Below, piece by piece: positions 12,854-25,328 of a DNA stretch of 64,000 bases (the first letter of the stretch is position 1; each line of letters begins with the position of its first letter). Source of the DNA: Ursus arctos (taxonomy: Eukaryota > Chordata > Mammalia > Carnivora > Ursidae); NCBI RefSeq assembly GCF_023065955.2, contig NW_026622963.1, forward strand, positions 12,965,001 to 13,029,000, written 5' to 3'. The translations under genes and the position numbers were made by a program. The notes under the pieces are model-generated. The model did not search any database and had not been told where the DNA came from. It worked only from the letters and a program-made list of their open reading frames with translations.

Positions 12854-14158
12854 GAGGTTAGAAGATGGTAGCAGAGGAGGACCCTAGGTTCCCCTCATCC
12901 CATGAATACAACTAGATAACAATCCCATCATCTTAAAAACCCCAGAAATTGACCCGAAGACTGGTAGAACAAACTTCACAACTAAACGTAGATAAGACGC
13001 GACATCACTGAAGGTAGGAAGTGCAGAGACATGGTTTGGGGGAGAAACCTTGGCCATTGTGGTGGAGGGAGCCGCAGACATGGAGAAGGGTGAGAGACAG
13101 GCTAGCATATAGGGGAGCCTCAGAGAAAACAAATCCCCATAGCAATTGACTTGTTTCTTGAGTTCTGGCAACCAGCCAGGCTTAAAACCTGGAGTTTTAT
13201 AGGTCCTCAGACTTGGCCAGGATAAAGACCAGAGGGCATTCTGCTGCTCTTAGCGAGAAGGCAGGCAACAACCCATGGACATACAATGTGGAAACAAGCA
13301 ATCTGAAGAGCACCTAGGGTACACAGTGGGGAGGTTATTCACTCCTTTCAGAGCTTGTCCTAGAAAAACAGTGTTCACAGAGAGACCCCTCCAAAAATGA
13401 AGGAACTGGTTGGTGCCATTTCCCTCTCCTGCCTTTCATAAGCATAGGGCCACCTGCAGGAACCAGCACAGCACTGAAACTACCTAACTTGCTTACACCA
13501 AGCCCCACCCCCCCACACACACTCTGGTGGAACCACCCTTCTCAGTCACCCTTGCCTCAGTCCCAGTGCAGCAGGCCCCCACCCCCAGAAGACCGGCCCA
13601 AACCTCTGCTTACACTGTGCCTCCCCAATCTGGGAGGTTGTGCAGAACCTCGGTTTAGGTCGTGGTGGTGACAGGTCTCATTTCACAAACAGACCAGAGC
13701 ACACCTAATAAAAATGTGCCACATTCAGGCCAGGGACCCAACACTGCCCACAAAAGGCAAACACAGCCTCTGCAGATGGCTGGCCTGAATGATAAAGCAT
13801 CTAAGACAAAACAGCAGAACACACACAGCACACACTGGAGATACTCCTGGAAGTGCCAGGCCCTGAGCAATAGAGGACACCACACTGCAGGGCACGACAT
13901 GGTCTAACCTTCATAAGATCATTACTCTCAAGACCAGGAGATGCACAGAGATTCAGACAAAATGAGAAGAGAGAAAATTTTTTCCCAAATGAAAGAACAA
14001 GACAAGTCATGGCCAGAGATCTAAGTAAAACAGATATAAGTAACTAGCTTGATAACAGAATTTAAAATAACAATCATAAGGATACTCACTGGACTTGAGC
14101 AAAGAGTGGAAGACATGAGTGAGACCCTTAACACAGAAATAAGGCATAACATAGCAGA

Positions 14159-14492
14159 CTATGAAATAAGTCAGTTGTAGAAAGACAAATACCATATGAT
14201 CTCAAGGACATGTGGAAGAAAGAAAACAGATGAACATATTGGAAGGGGGAAGAGAAAAAAAGGAGAGAGGAAAAGAAGCCATAAGTGACTCTTAACAACA
14301 AGGAACAAACTGAGGGTTGATGAAAGGAGGTGAGTGGGGGATGGGCTAGATAGGTGATGGGTATTAAAGAGGGCACTTATTGTGATGAGCACTGGGTATT
14401 GTATGTAAGCAATGAATCACTGAATTCTACTCCAGAAACCAATATTGCACTATATGTTAACTAACAAAATTTAAATTAAAAAAAAATAAAAT
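14159..14492 (+). mobile_element. Short 5'-truncated L1 3' end nested in L1 ORF1
   Basis: L1 3' UTR sequence ('gatgagcactgggtattg', 'ctatatgttaactaac') ending in A-rich DNA. ATAACATAGCAGA at 14146-14158 and 14700-14712 flanks this piece together with the following SINE, so the SINE probably landed in the L1 tail. Confidence 0.9.
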
Positions 14493-14699
14493 TTGAGGGG
14501 CGCCTGGGTGGCTCAGTCATTAAGCATCTGCCTTTGGCTCAGGGCGTGGTCCCGGCGTTCTGGGATCGAGCCCCATATCCGGCTCCTCTGCTGGGAGTCT
14601 GCTTCTTCCTCTCCCACTCCCCCTGCCTGTGTTCCCTCTCTTGCTGGCTGTCTCTGTCAAATAAATAAAATCTTTAAAAAAATTTTTTTTGAAAACAAA
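14493..14699 (+). mobile_element. Can-SINE, bear-type subfamily, at an L1 tail
   Basis: Head at 14497, with 'gggcgtggtcccggcgttc' in place of the older 'tcatgatcccagggtcc' block, CT-rich middle and AAATAAATAAAA tail. It lies directly after the A-tail of the nested L1 3' end. Confidence 0.94.
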
Positions 14700-16125
14700 A
14701 TAACATAGCAGAGACCAAGGGCTCAATAAACTAAATGAGAAACAAGCTTAACGGAATGAATTAGTGACTGAGGAGACAGAATAATGGAAAGTAATCAAGC
14801 TGAAAAAAAGAGAAAAAAGAATTATTCAAAATGAGAAGAGACTTAGGGAACTTGGTGACTCCATCAAATAATATGTGTATTATGTCAGTCCCAGAAGAAG
14901 AAAAAAGGGAGCAGAAAATGTAATTGAAGAAATAATAGCTGAAAACTTTCCTAATCTGGGGAAAGGAACAGGTATCCACAACCAGGAAGCACAGAGAAAC
15001 ACCTACAAAATCAACAAAAGCAGATCCACCAAGACATGTTGTAATTACATTGGCAAGATATAGTGAAAAAGAAAAAAATTTTAAGGGTAAAACAAAACAC
15101 GAACTTATTTGGGAAAACCCATAAAGCTAGCTGGGGATTTTTCAGCAAAAACTTTGCAAGTCAGAAGGGAGTGGCATAATATATTCAAAGTGATGAATGG
15201 GGAAAATCTGCAACCGAGAATATTCTATCCAGCAAGGCTATTGTTCATAATAGAGGAGGGATAAAGATTTTTCCATACAAACAAAAACTAAAGGAGTTTA
15301 TGATCATTAAACCAGCTCTCCAAGAAATATTAAAGGGAACTCTTTAAGTAGAAAGGAGAGACCAAATTGATAGTATAGAGATAGAAAACATGTTTCTGTA
15401 AAAAATCATTCAAGGAACTCACAAAAAAAGATATAACATATAATAACATATAGTTAAAACATGGGGAGGAGAAGAGTAAAGAATGGGTTTGAACTAAATG
15501 ACCATCAACTTAACATACACTGCTATAAGCACAAGAAGTTATATACAAACCTAAAGGTAACCATATAGCAAAAGCCATTAATAAATATGCAAAGAATAAA
15601 GAGAAAGAAAATATATCACTAAAGGAAATCAGCAAAACTTGAAAGAGAAAAAGACAGGAAGAGATCAGAGAAACAAATAATAAAATAACAATAAATACAT
15701 ATCTATTAATAATTACTTTGAATGTAAATGAACTAAATGCGTCAATCAAAGACTCAGGGTGGTATAATAGATAAAAAAACAAGACTCATCTATATGGGAG
15801 AGAAACTCATTTCAGATGTAAAGGCACCTGCAGCTTGAAAGTGAGGGGATGGAGAAACATCTATCATGCAAATGGATGTCAAAAGAAAGTGTGCGAAGAA
15901 TACTTATATTGGATGAAACAGACTTTAAAACAAAGGCTGTACAACAAGAGACAAAGAAGGACACTATATAACACTAAAGAAGACAATCCAACAAGAATAT
16001 ACAACAATTGTAAATATTTATGCACCTCACTTGGGAGCACCCAAATATATAAAATAGTTAATAACAAACATAAAGGAACTAATCGATAACAATACAATAA
16101 TAGACAGGATTTTATTTTTATTTTT

Positions 16126-16318
16126 TTAAAAGATTTTATTTATTTATTTGACAGAGAGAGAGACAGCCAGCAAGAGAAGGAACACAAGCAGGGGGAGTGG
16201 GAGAGGAAAAAGCAGGCTCCCAGCGGAGAAGCCTGATGCGGGGCTCGATCCCAAAACGCCGGGATCACGCCCTGAGCCAAAGGCAGACACTTAATGACTG
16301 CGCCACCCAGGCACCCCT
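16126..16318 (-). mobile_element. Can-SINE (antisense), bear-type, in L1 ORF2
   Basis: It reads backwards: T-rich tail complement, AGAGAGAGAGACAGCCAG, then the tRNA-like head ending GGCACCCC at 16318. It splits the endonuclease region of the host L1. Confidence 0.94.
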
Positions 16319-17365
16319 AGTACGGGACTTTAACACCCCACTTACAACAATAGACAGATCATCGAAAGAGAAAATTAAGGAAAAAAGGATTTGAATGACA
16401 TACTGTAAGGTTTGGATTTAACAGATATATTCAGAATACTGCATCATAAAACAGCAGAATGCACATTATTTTCAAATGCACATGGAACATACTCCAGAAT
16501 AAATAGCATATTAGCCAACAAAACAAACTGCAACAAATTCAAGAAGATCAAAGTCATCTTTTCTGACCACAGCGCTATGAAACTAGAAGTCAACCACATG
16601 AAAAAATTTGGAAACACCACAGAGGTTAAATAACATGCTACTAAACAATGAAAAGGTCAGCCAGGAAATCAAAGAAGAAATTAAGAAGTACATGGAAACA
16701 AATGAAAATGAGAACACAGCAGTCCAAAACCTTTGAGATGCAGCAAGTGGTTCTAAGAGGGGAAGTTTATAGCAATACAGTCCTACCTTAAGAAGCAAGA
16801 AAAATCTCAAAAAAAACAACCGAAACTTTCTAGCACCTAAGGGAGCTAACAACAAACAAAACCTAAAACCAGCAGAAGAAAGGAAATAATAAAGATCAGA
16901 GCAGAAATAAATGATATAAAAATTAAAAAAAACAATAGAACAGATCAATGAAACCAGATCAATGAAAACAATAGAAACATATGACTGAGCTGGTTCTTTG
17001 AAAAAGTCAATACAATTGATAAACTTCTAGCTAGACTTACCAAGAAAAAGACAAAGACTAAAAAAAAAAAAATCACAAATGAGAGAGGAGAAATAACAAC
17101 CAACACCACAGAAATACAAACTATCATAAGAAAATATTATTAAAAACTATATGCCAACAGATTAGACAACCTAGAAGAAAAGGATAAATTCCTAGGAACA
17201 TATAAACTACCAAAACTGCAACAGGAAGAAACAGAAAATTTGAGCCGACTGATAACCAGGAAAGAAATTGAACCATTAATCAAAAACCTCCCAACAAACA
17301 AAAGTACAGGGCCCAATGCCTTCACAGGTGAATTCTACCCAGCATTTAAAGAAGAGTTACTACCA

Positions 17366-17581
17366 GGGGCACCTAGGTGGCTCAGTCGTTAAGTATTTGC
17401 CTTTGGCTCAGGTCATGATCCCAGGGTCCTGGGATCGAGCCCCATGTCGGGCTCCCCACCCAGCAGGAAGCCTGCTTCTCCCTCTCCCTCTCCCATTCCC
17501 CTTGCTTGTGTTCCCTCTCTCGCTGTGTCTCTGTCAAATAAATAAAATCTTTAAAAAAAAATAGGATAAAATAAAATTAAA
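17366..17581 (+). mobile_element. Can-SINE in L1 ORF2 with perfect 14-bp TSD
   Basis: AAGAGTTACTACCA occurs at 17352-17365 and 17582-17595. Older 'tcatgatcccagggtcc' subtype with a long A-rich tail. Confidence 0.97.
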
Positions 17582-17807
17582 AAGAGTTACTACCAATTCT
17601 TCTCAAACTATTCCAAAAAAGGAAAAGGAAGGAAGACTTCCAAATTCATTATATGAGGCCAGCATTACCCTGATACCAAACAGGATAAAGATACCACTGA
17701 AAAAGAGAAGTATAGGCCAATATCCCTGATGATCATGGATGCAAAAATCCTCAACAAATGCAAGCAAACCTAATTCAACAATATATTAAAAGAATTATTC
17801 AACACAA

Positions 17808-18845
17808 TTGAGTGAGATTTATTCCTGGGCTGTAAGGTGGTTCAGTATTCTCAAATCAATCAACGTGATACACTACATTAATAAAAGAAAGGATAAGGAC
17901 CCTATGATCCTTTCAATAGATGCAGAAAAAGCATCTGACAAAGCACAACATCCATTCATGATAAAAACCGTCAACAAAGTAAGGGATAGAGGGAACATAC
18001 CTCAACATAATCAAGGCCATCTATGAAAAACTCCCAGCTAATATCATTCTCAATGGGAAAAACTGGGTGCATCTCCTCTATGGTCACTCTCACCACTGTT
18101 ACTTAACATAGTACTGGAAGTCCTAGCCACAGCAATCAAAAAGAAATAAAAGGCATCCAAATTGGCAAGGAAGAAGAAAAACTTTCACTATTTGCAGATG
18201 ACATAATACTCTATATAGAAGGACCTAAAAGACTCCACCAAAAATTTGCTAGAACTGTATACATGAATTCAGCAAAGTCACAGGACACAAAATCAACATA
18301 CAGAAGTCTGTTGCATGTCTATACACCAATAATGAAGCAGCAGAAAGAAATTAAGTAATCACTCCCAATTACAATTGCACCAAAAACAACAAGATACCTA
18401 GGAATAAAACTAATGTTAAGAGGTGAAAGACCTGTACTCTGAAAACCGTAAAACACTGATGAAAGAAATTGAAGATGACACAAAGAAATGGAAAAACATT
18501 CCACACTCATGGAATACCCAAAGCAATACCCAAAGCAATCTACACATTTCATGCAATCCCTACGCATATACCAACAGCATCTTTCACAGAACTAGAACAA
18601 ACAATCCTAAAATTTGTATGGAACCACAAAAGGTCCCAAATAGCCAAAGCAATCTTGAAAGATTGCAAAGCTGGAGGCATCACAATTCCATACTTCAAGT
18701 TCTATTACAAAACTCTAATATAATCAAAACAATATGGTACTGGCAAAAAAAAGACACAGAGATGAACAGAATAGAAAACCCAGAAATGAACCCACAATTA
18801 TATGGTCAATCAATCTTCGACAAAGCAGGAAGGAACATCCAATGA
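17808..18845 (+). pseudogene. L1 ORF2 reverse-transcriptase and thumb remnants
   Basis: Short frames encode RT pieces: [21 protein letters not shown] near 17.85-17.95 kb, [15 protein letters not shown] at about 18.18-18.23 kb, and the C-terminal [16 protein letters not shown] block near 18.6 kb. Several frame breaks; part of the full-length L1. Confidence 0.87.
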
Positions 18846-19247
18846 GAAAAAGACTGTCTCTTCAACAAATGGTATTGGGAATACTGGACAGCAACATGCA
18901 AAAGAATGAAAATGGACCACTTTCTTATACAATACACAAAAATAACTTCAAAATGGATTAAAGACTTAAATGTGAGACGTAAAATCATAAAAATCCTAGA
19001 AGAGAACACAAGAAGTATACTCCCTGACATCAGCCATAGCAAATTCTTTCTAGACATGTCTTCTGTAGCATAGGAAACAAAAGCAAAAATAAACTACTGA
19101 GACTTCATCAAAATAAAAAGCTTGTGCACAACGAAGGAAACAATCAAAAAAACTAAAACACAACCTACAGAATGGGAAAAGATATTTGCAAATGACATAG
19201 CTGATAAAAGGTTAGCATCCAAAATATATAAAGAACTTATAAAACTT

Positions 19248-19355
19248 GGGCACCTAGCTGGCTCAGTTGGTAGAGCATGCGACTCTTGATCTTGGGGTCA
19301 TTGGTTCGAGTCCCACATTGAGTGTAGAGATTACATAAAAATAAAATATTTTTTT
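19248..19355 (+). mobile_element. Short tRNA-like Can-SINE (old subtype)
   Basis: It has an internal A box ('tggctcagttggtagagc') and B box ('ggttcgagtccc') like a tRNA gene, followed directly by an A-rich tail, with no CT-rich middle. The TSD begins AAAGAACTT at 19230. Its right copy was itself split by the next L1 insertion and completes at 19814-19831. Confidence 0.9.
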
Positions 19356-19370
19356 AAAAAAAGAACTTCT

Positions 19371-19809
19371 ATTTTTTTAAAAGTCAACTAGCCTTTGCAT
19401 TTATTTTTTTTATTATAATATTTTTTATTATATTATGTCAGTCACCATACAGTACATCCCTGGTTTTTGATGTAAAGTTCCATGATTCATTAGTTGCATA
19501 TAACACCCAGTGCACCATGCAATACGTGCCCTCCCCACTACCCATCACCAGCCCAATCCACTCCCCCCACTCCCCTCTGAAGCCCTCAGTCTGCTTCTCA
19601 GAGTCCATAGTCTCTCATGCTTCATTCCCCCTTCTGATTACTCCCCCTTTCTTTATCCCTTTCTTCTCCTACCGATCTTCCTAGTTCTTATGTTCCATAG
19701 ATGAGAGAAACCATATGATAAATGTCTTTCTCTGTTTGACTTATTTCACTTAGCATTATCTCCTCTAGTGCCGTCCATGTTGCAGCAAATGTTGAGAAAT
19801 CGTTCTTAA
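19371..19809 (-). mobile_element. Antisense 5'-truncated young L1 3' end
   Basis: The T-rich start is followed by the complement of a carnivoran L1 3' UTR ('caccatacagtacatccctg', 'cacccagtgcaccatgc'). Flanking repeats AAAAAAAGAACTTCT lie at 19356-19370 and 19810-19824. A non-L1-looking 20-bp stretch sits between two A-tracts at its 3' end (19380-19402). Confidence 0.93.
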
Positions 19810-20694
19810 AAAAAAAGAACTTCTAAAACTCAATACCCAGAAAACAAATAATCTAATTTAAAATGGGCAGAAGACATGAACAGACACTTCTTCAAAGACA
19901 TGCAGATTGCCAACAGACACATGAAAAGATGTTCATCATCACTTACCATCAGAGAAATGCAAATCAAAACTACAATAAGATACCACACCTGTCAGAATGG
20001 CTAAAACCAACAACACAAGAAACAACAGCTTTTGGTGAGGATGTGGGGAAAAAGGAACACTTGTGTACTGTTGGTGGCAAGGCAAATTGGTGCAGCCACT
20101 GCAGGAAACAGTATGGAGCTTCCTCAAAAAGGTAAAAATAGAACTGCCCTATGATCCAGGAACTGCACTACCAGGTATTTACCCAAAGAATACAAAAACA
20201 CTAGTTCAAAGAGTACGTGCATCCCTATATGTATAGCAGCATTATTTACAATAGCCAAGATATGGAAGCAGCCCAGATGTCCATCAATAGATGAATGGAT
20301 AAGGAAGATGTGGTGTATATATACAATGGAATATTATTTAGTCGTTAAAAGGAATGAAATCTTTCCATTTGCAATGACATAGATAGGGATAGAGATTATA
20401 ATGCTAAGTGAAATAAGTGAGTCAGAGAAAGATAAATACCATATGATTTCACTCATATGTTAATTTTAAGAAACAAAACAAACAAGCAAAGAGGGGGAAA
20501 GGAGAGACAAACCAAGAAACAGGACTCTTAATTACGGAGATCAAACTGATGGTTACTAGAGGGGAGTAGGGTGGGGATAGGTTAAATAGGTGATGGGGAT
20601 TAAGGAGTACATTTGTGATGAGCACCAGGTGATTTATGGACTTGCTGAATCTAATATAACACTGTATGTTAACTAACGAATTAAAATAAAAGTT

Positions 20695-21925
20695 AAAAAA
20701 AGTTACATTTCATCAACATTTAAATTTTCTGTTCCTCCAAATGCACCATTAAAAAAATGAAAACGCAAGCCACAGAGAAAGACCTGCAATTCCTATATCT
20801 GACAAAGGACTTGTATCCAGAATATACATACAAACAATGAATAATAAAAAGATACGATCCAATAAAACTCTTTAAAAGACACCTCACTAAAGAGCATATA
20901 CAAATGGCCAATAAAATTTAAAAATACTCAATACTGGGGCACCTGGGTGGCGCAGTCAGTTAAGCAACCCACTCTTGTTTTTGGCTCAAGTCATAATCTT
21001 AAAGTTGTGGGATCAAGCCCCACCTCAGGCTCCATGCTTAGCATGGAATCTGCTTGAGATTCTCTTACCCTCTGCCCCTCCAGCTTGTGTGCACCCACAC
21101 GCACACACTTTCTGTGTGTGTCTCTCTCTAATAAATCTTTAAAAAAAAAAGATACTCGATATGTTATCAGGAAATGCAAATGAAAGTCACGAGATACGGC
21201 TATACACTCACGAAAGACTAAAATTAAACAGGTGATGACACGAAATGTTGAAGAGAATGTGCAACACCTGAAGCCCTCATACACTGCTAATGAGAACATA
21301 AAATGGTACAATTATAGTGGGAAAATGTTTAGTAGTTTCTTAAAATTTAATTATATACCTACTCCATGATCCAACACTATTATTCCAAGGTATTTACTGG
21401 AAAGAAATGAAAACATTATGTTTTAAAAAGAAATATATAAGAATTGTCATTGCACCTTTATTCAAATAGTAAAAATTTGGAAACAACCAAAACGTTCATC
21501 AGAGGAGAATGAATAAGCAAATTATGGTATATTCAAACAATGGAACACTATTTAGCAATATAAGAAATGTACTATTGATACACACATCATGATGAATCTT
21601 CAAATCAGGCTGAGCCAAAAAAAGTAGATGTAAGAAAATACATACTGTATGAATCCACTTAAATGAAGTTCAAGAATAGGCAAGACTAATTATCTCTATG
21701 CAGACAGGTATCAGAAGAGTGGGCACTCTGGTGTGTAGAGGATAGAATGAAAAAGGACATGGGGAGGGAACTTTCTAGAGTTATGGCAATAAGCAATTTC
21801 TTTTACTGGGGTGTTGGTTAAGTATATTTATTTGTCAGAACTCATCAAACTGTACCCTTATGATTTGTGCAGTTTACGTAATTATACTCCCATATTTTTA
21901 AAAAGAAATAGTTTATAAACAATAC
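20695..21925 (+). mobile_element. Older L1, right part (ORF2 end and 3' UTR)
   Basis: This continues the element broken at 12853. It includes the ORF2 C-terminal region ('gaaatgcaaatgaaagtcac', 'ggaaacaacc') and a weak A-rich end near 21.9 kb. It is interrupted by a Can-SINE at 20935-21150. Confidence 0.83.
20935..21150 (+). mobile_element. Can-SINE in older L1
   Basis: tRNA-like head with variant 'gttaagcaacccactcttg', CT/GT-rich middle and an AATAAA-type tail. Imperfect flanking repeats AATACTCAATACT and GATACTCGATATG indicate considerable age. Confidence 0.92.
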
Positions 21926-22529
21926 TTAAACTTCTAGGTTAGCCCACACAATGTTGACCATAATGCATTAACTTCTGCGATAAAGTTTCTCTGTTTCTTC
22001 AGACAATGACATTCTGTGTTTCAAAAGGAAAATGAATATGGTATATATTAACATATTCTCCTTTCTCATCCTACTCCCTCCAGGAAGCTCACTGGAATAG
22101 TTGTATTCTATTTCCTAACTCTGCCCATCTATTAAGTATTTACTAGAACCATCAGGTACACAGTCCTTAGTGCATACAAAAACTTAAAAAGAGTCCCAAG
22201 ACATGGTTTCTGCCCTTAGAGAGGATCCACTTTCTCCTTGCCATAATTGCAGAGCTTTCTCTCCCAGTTTTTTCCTCACAGAGAGAGAGGCTTCCCCCCT
22301 CCCCCCGACACACCCTGAGGGCAGAGAAGCCAGGGTGGTTGATTCCTGCTTTCATGACAGGTAGATATCAGATATTTATACCTGTGTGCTCTACTGATGT
22401 GAACAGAACAATCTAGGATAATGAGTTCTCAGGCACGACTACTAGAATGGAACTATAACAGAGATAAGCCAAAATTGTGGAAAATGAAATTTGGGCATAC
22501 ATGTTTATATTTCCACTACATTTAAATAT
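21926..22529. other. No recognised gene or repeat
   Basis: Intronic sequence. A 62-codon minus-strand frame ends here, without any recognisable domain. Confidence 0.5.
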
Positions 22530-22555
22530 GAGCATGCCTCTCAAGCACTGCTGGT

Positions 22556-22701
22556 GGGAATGGAATAGATATTATATATATTATATATATATTATAAATA
22601 CAAATATATTATAAATACATAAATGTATGATATATAATATATAATAAATTATATAATATATAATTATAATATATATTATATTATAATATATATTTCTGGA
22701 A

Positions 22702-22742
<41 letters not shown>
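22556..22742. repeat. AT-rich palindromic tract plus (CA)n microsatellite
   Basis: About 130 bp of nearly pure ATAT/TATAAT repeats able to form cruciform hairpins, then roughly 19 CA dinucleotides up to 22740. Length is likely to be polymorphic. Confidence 0.92.
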
Positions 22743-22745
<3 letters not shown>

Positions 22746-22812
22746 TCCTGGAAATCAATTTGGCTATACACACACACATGTGTATATATACGGTTTACAA
22801 GAATATCACTTT

Positions 22813-23006
22813 TTTTTTTTTTAAGATTTTATTTATTTATTTAACAGAGACAGCCAGCGAGAGAGGGAACACAAGCAGGGGGAGTGGGAGAGGAAGAAGC
22901 AGGCTCCCAGCAGAGGAGCCTGATGTGGGGCCCGATCCCAGAACGCTGGGATCACGCCCTGAGCCGAAGGCAGACGCCTAACGACTGTGCCACCCAGGCG
23001 CCCCTA
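22813..23006 (-). mobile_element. Can-SINE (antisense), bear-type
   Basis: T-rich tail complement, GAGACAGCCAGCGAGAG middle and head ending AGGCGCCCC. TSD AAGAATATCACTTT at 22799-22812 and 23008-23021. Confidence 0.96.
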
Positions 23007-23297
23007 TAAGAATATCACTTTTAAAATTCTATTGCAAGGGGCTATCCAAAGGAAATAACCCACAAAGATTTATATGCAAGGATATTCAATATAGCATATT
23101 ATATTAACAAAGAAACTAGAAACACCCATGTCCTACAAAAGGAGAACGGAAACATTTATGCAGCCACTGAATATTTTTTCAAAGAATATTTAACAACATG
23201 GGATGAATTCATGACAGATGGAGCATAACCACAGGATATAAATTGACACACACAGCATAGACTCATGTATGTTCTGTCCCATTTTTAAAAGTACATG

Positions 23298-23426
23298 TGA
23301 TGGGCATTAAGGAGGGCATGTGATGTGATGAGCACTGGATGTTACACGCAACTGATGAATTATTGAAAACTACATTTGAAACTAACGATGTACTATATGT
23401 TGGCTAATTGAATTTAAATTTTTAAG
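23298..23426 (+). mobile_element. 129-bp L1 3' terminal fragment
   Basis: L1 3' UTR end only ('gtgatgtgatgagcactgg', 'gtactatatgttggctaatt'). TSD AAAGTACATG at 23288-23297 and 23427-23436. Confidence 0.92.
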
Positions 23427-23504
23427 AAAGTACATGAAGAGATGTACTACCTAAGAGCAATATATGGGCCAAAGCTGGATCCTGATTCTAAAAGATAAAG
23501 AGAG

Positions 23505-23713
23505 GGGCGCCTGGGTGGCTCAGTCGTTAAGCGTCTGCCTTCGGCTCAGGGCGTGATCCTGGCGTTCTGGGATCGAGCCCCACATCAGACTCCTCCGCTA
23601 GGAGCCTGCTTCTTCCTCTCCCACTTCCCCTGCTTGTGTTCTCTCTCTCACTGGCTGTTTCTCTCTCTGTCAAATAAATAAATAAAATCTTTAAAAAAAA
23701 AAAATAAATAAAT
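23505..23713 (+). mobile_element. Can-SINE, bear-type, near-consensus
   Basis: 'gggcgtgatcctggcgttc' subtype with a long AAATAAATAAAA tail. Perfect 15-bp TSD AAAAGATAAAGAGAG at 23490-23504 and 23714-23728. Confidence 0.97.
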
Positions 23714-24206
23714 AAAAGATAAAGAGAGGGAAAACTTGAGATAATGACAGAATATTAAACACTGACCATAAGAATATTAAAGAATGATTGTTAATTTTTA
23801 AGTACAATAAATATATTATGGTTTCATTTAACAAAGAGATACTTGCTGAAATATCTAGATGAGATAGTATTCTGCCTGAAATTTGGGTAAAAAATTCCAC
23901 TGGGGTGGGGGTGAGGGGATGGCACTTGAGGTATAGATGAAATAAGATTGGCCAAACTGATAATTGTTGAAGCTAAGTGATAGGTACCATGAGGGTCTAT
24001 TATACTATTTTTTCTATGTATGTGTTTGACATTTTCCATAATAAAAAGTGGGTTTTTTTAGATTTTAAGGATACACATATTTTTGGAATATCTGATGGGT
24101 GGTGTTTATTACTCTATACCCTAGATCAGTGTTAGATATATTTTGTATGTAGAATTTTTTCATTAAAATTCTATTCTGAAAGATAAGTATTGAAAGTGAC
24201 TAGGAA

Positions 24207-24397
24207 GAGGGGCACCTGGGTGGCTCAGTCAGTTGAGTGTCTGCCTTTGCCTCAGATCATGATCCCAGGGTCCTGGGATCGAGCCCCACATCGGGCTCCT
24301 TGCTCTGCAGAGAGCCTGCTTCTCCCACTGCCTGCTGGTCCCCCTGCTTGTGCTCTCTCTCTGCCATATGAATGAATAAAACCTTTAAAGAAAAAGA
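24207..24397 (+). mobile_element. Can-SINE, older subtype
   Basis: TSD AAAGTGACTAGGAA at 24193-24206 and 24398-24411. The 'tcatgatcccagggtcc' block is present. Confidence 0.96.
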
Positions 24398-24810
24398 AAA
24401 GTGACTAGGAAAAAATACACCCTAAATATAACAGCAATTATCTCAAATTGAAAAGGTGATACTTTTTATTTTCCTATGCACAGTTTTATGTACTTCCCAG
24501 ATTTTAAACAATGACCAAAAACTCTACAGTCCGGAAGAAGATGCTTTTTTTTAAAGAACATGACTATTGCCCAGGTTCTGGGAATTCATGATATACTCTG
24601 CTGAATAATTACATCAAACCAAAGAGCTCTGACTGGGCATGAACAAGCAAGGCAAACCGTCTTTCTGCCTGCTGTCCCCTGGGTCGAGGGCACTGCCTCT
24701 GAGGCTCAGTTCATAGTCACAAGTTTCTGGCCCAGAAGTTTTAGGGAGTATGGGATTGTGCATATTACTTTTTGAAAAGCGGTATTTAAGCTTGCATTCA
24801 GACTCCCGTT

Positions 24811-24930
24811 AGTTAACATTACAATGTAATATTAGTCTCAGGTGTACAATATAACACCTCCATACATCACCTGGTGCTCATCACAAGTGAACTGCTTAAT
24901 CCCCATCACCTGTTTAATGCGAAGAGTGGT
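24811..24930 (-). mobile_element. Antisense L1 3' end fragment
   Basis: Complement of an L1 3' terminus: 'gttagttaacattacaatg', 'cacctggtgctcatcacaag', 'taatccccatcacctg'. It is shorter than 130 bp; no clear TSD was seen. Confidence 0.85.
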
Positions 24931-25130
24931 CTTTTCCAGTCCCTCATGGTTAAAAAAACTTTTTAAAGGATTGTTTACTCATTAAGGACTTAATTAAAAG
25001 ATTGAAAATATAAATGACATATTTTATACTATATCTATACACATTTTTGAGGAAAAAATACACTCTGTCCAATAGCAGTCCAATAAGACCAAGGGGTATT
25101 TTGCTTATACATTATGAAAATGAGAATAAA

Positions 25131-25328
25131 TCATTTTTCTAAGATTTTATTTATTTATTTAAAGAGAGGGAGAGTGCACAAGCAGAGGGAGGGGCAGAGG
25201 GGAAGAGAATCCCAGGCAGACTCTGTGTTGAGCTCCCACCCGGGGCTTGATCCCACAACCCTGAGATCATGATCCGAGCCAAAATCAAGAGTTGGATGCT
25301 TAACCGACCGAGCTACCCAGGCGCCCCG
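25131..25328 (-). mobile_element. Can-SINE (antisense), older subtype
   Basis: T-rich tail complement, 'gagagggagagtgcacaag' and head ending CAGGCGCCCC. TSD core GAGAATAAAT at 25122-25131 and 25328-25337. Confidence 0.95.

Larger units (their letters stand above)
12854..20694 (+). mobile_element. Full-length L1 with five nested insertions
   Basis: The 5' UTR runs from 12854 ('gaagatggtagcagagg') to about 14.1 kb, ORF1 to about 15.06 kb, ORF2 from about 15.65 to 20.1 kb, and a 3' UTR ends in an A-rich tail at 20694. The target-site duplication AAAAAAAGTTACA lies at 12841-12853 and 20695-20707. RT motif FADD is intact at 18191-18202, but stops and frameshifts throughout kill both ORFs. Later insertions sit at 14159-14699 (L1 end plus SINE), 16126-16318, 17366-17581, 19248-19355 and 19371-19809. 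Without these it is about 6.3 kb, normal L1 length. Confidence 0.93.
22530..24056 (+). mobile_element. Ancient L1 fragment (ORF2 end / 3' UTR) with three inserts
   Basis: It begins with the L1 block 'cactgctggtgggaatgg' and continues through diverged 3' sequence to 'ccataataaaaag'. It is interrupted by an AT/CA microsatellite, an antisense SINE, a 129-bp L1 end and a plus-strand SINE. Confidence 0.65.

Noticed and set aside
19248..19330. tRNA-like sequence with good A and B boxes
   Set aside because: It is the head of a Can-SINE: no closed acceptor stem, an A-rich tail directly after it, and flanking target repeats. The same applies to all other SINE heads here.
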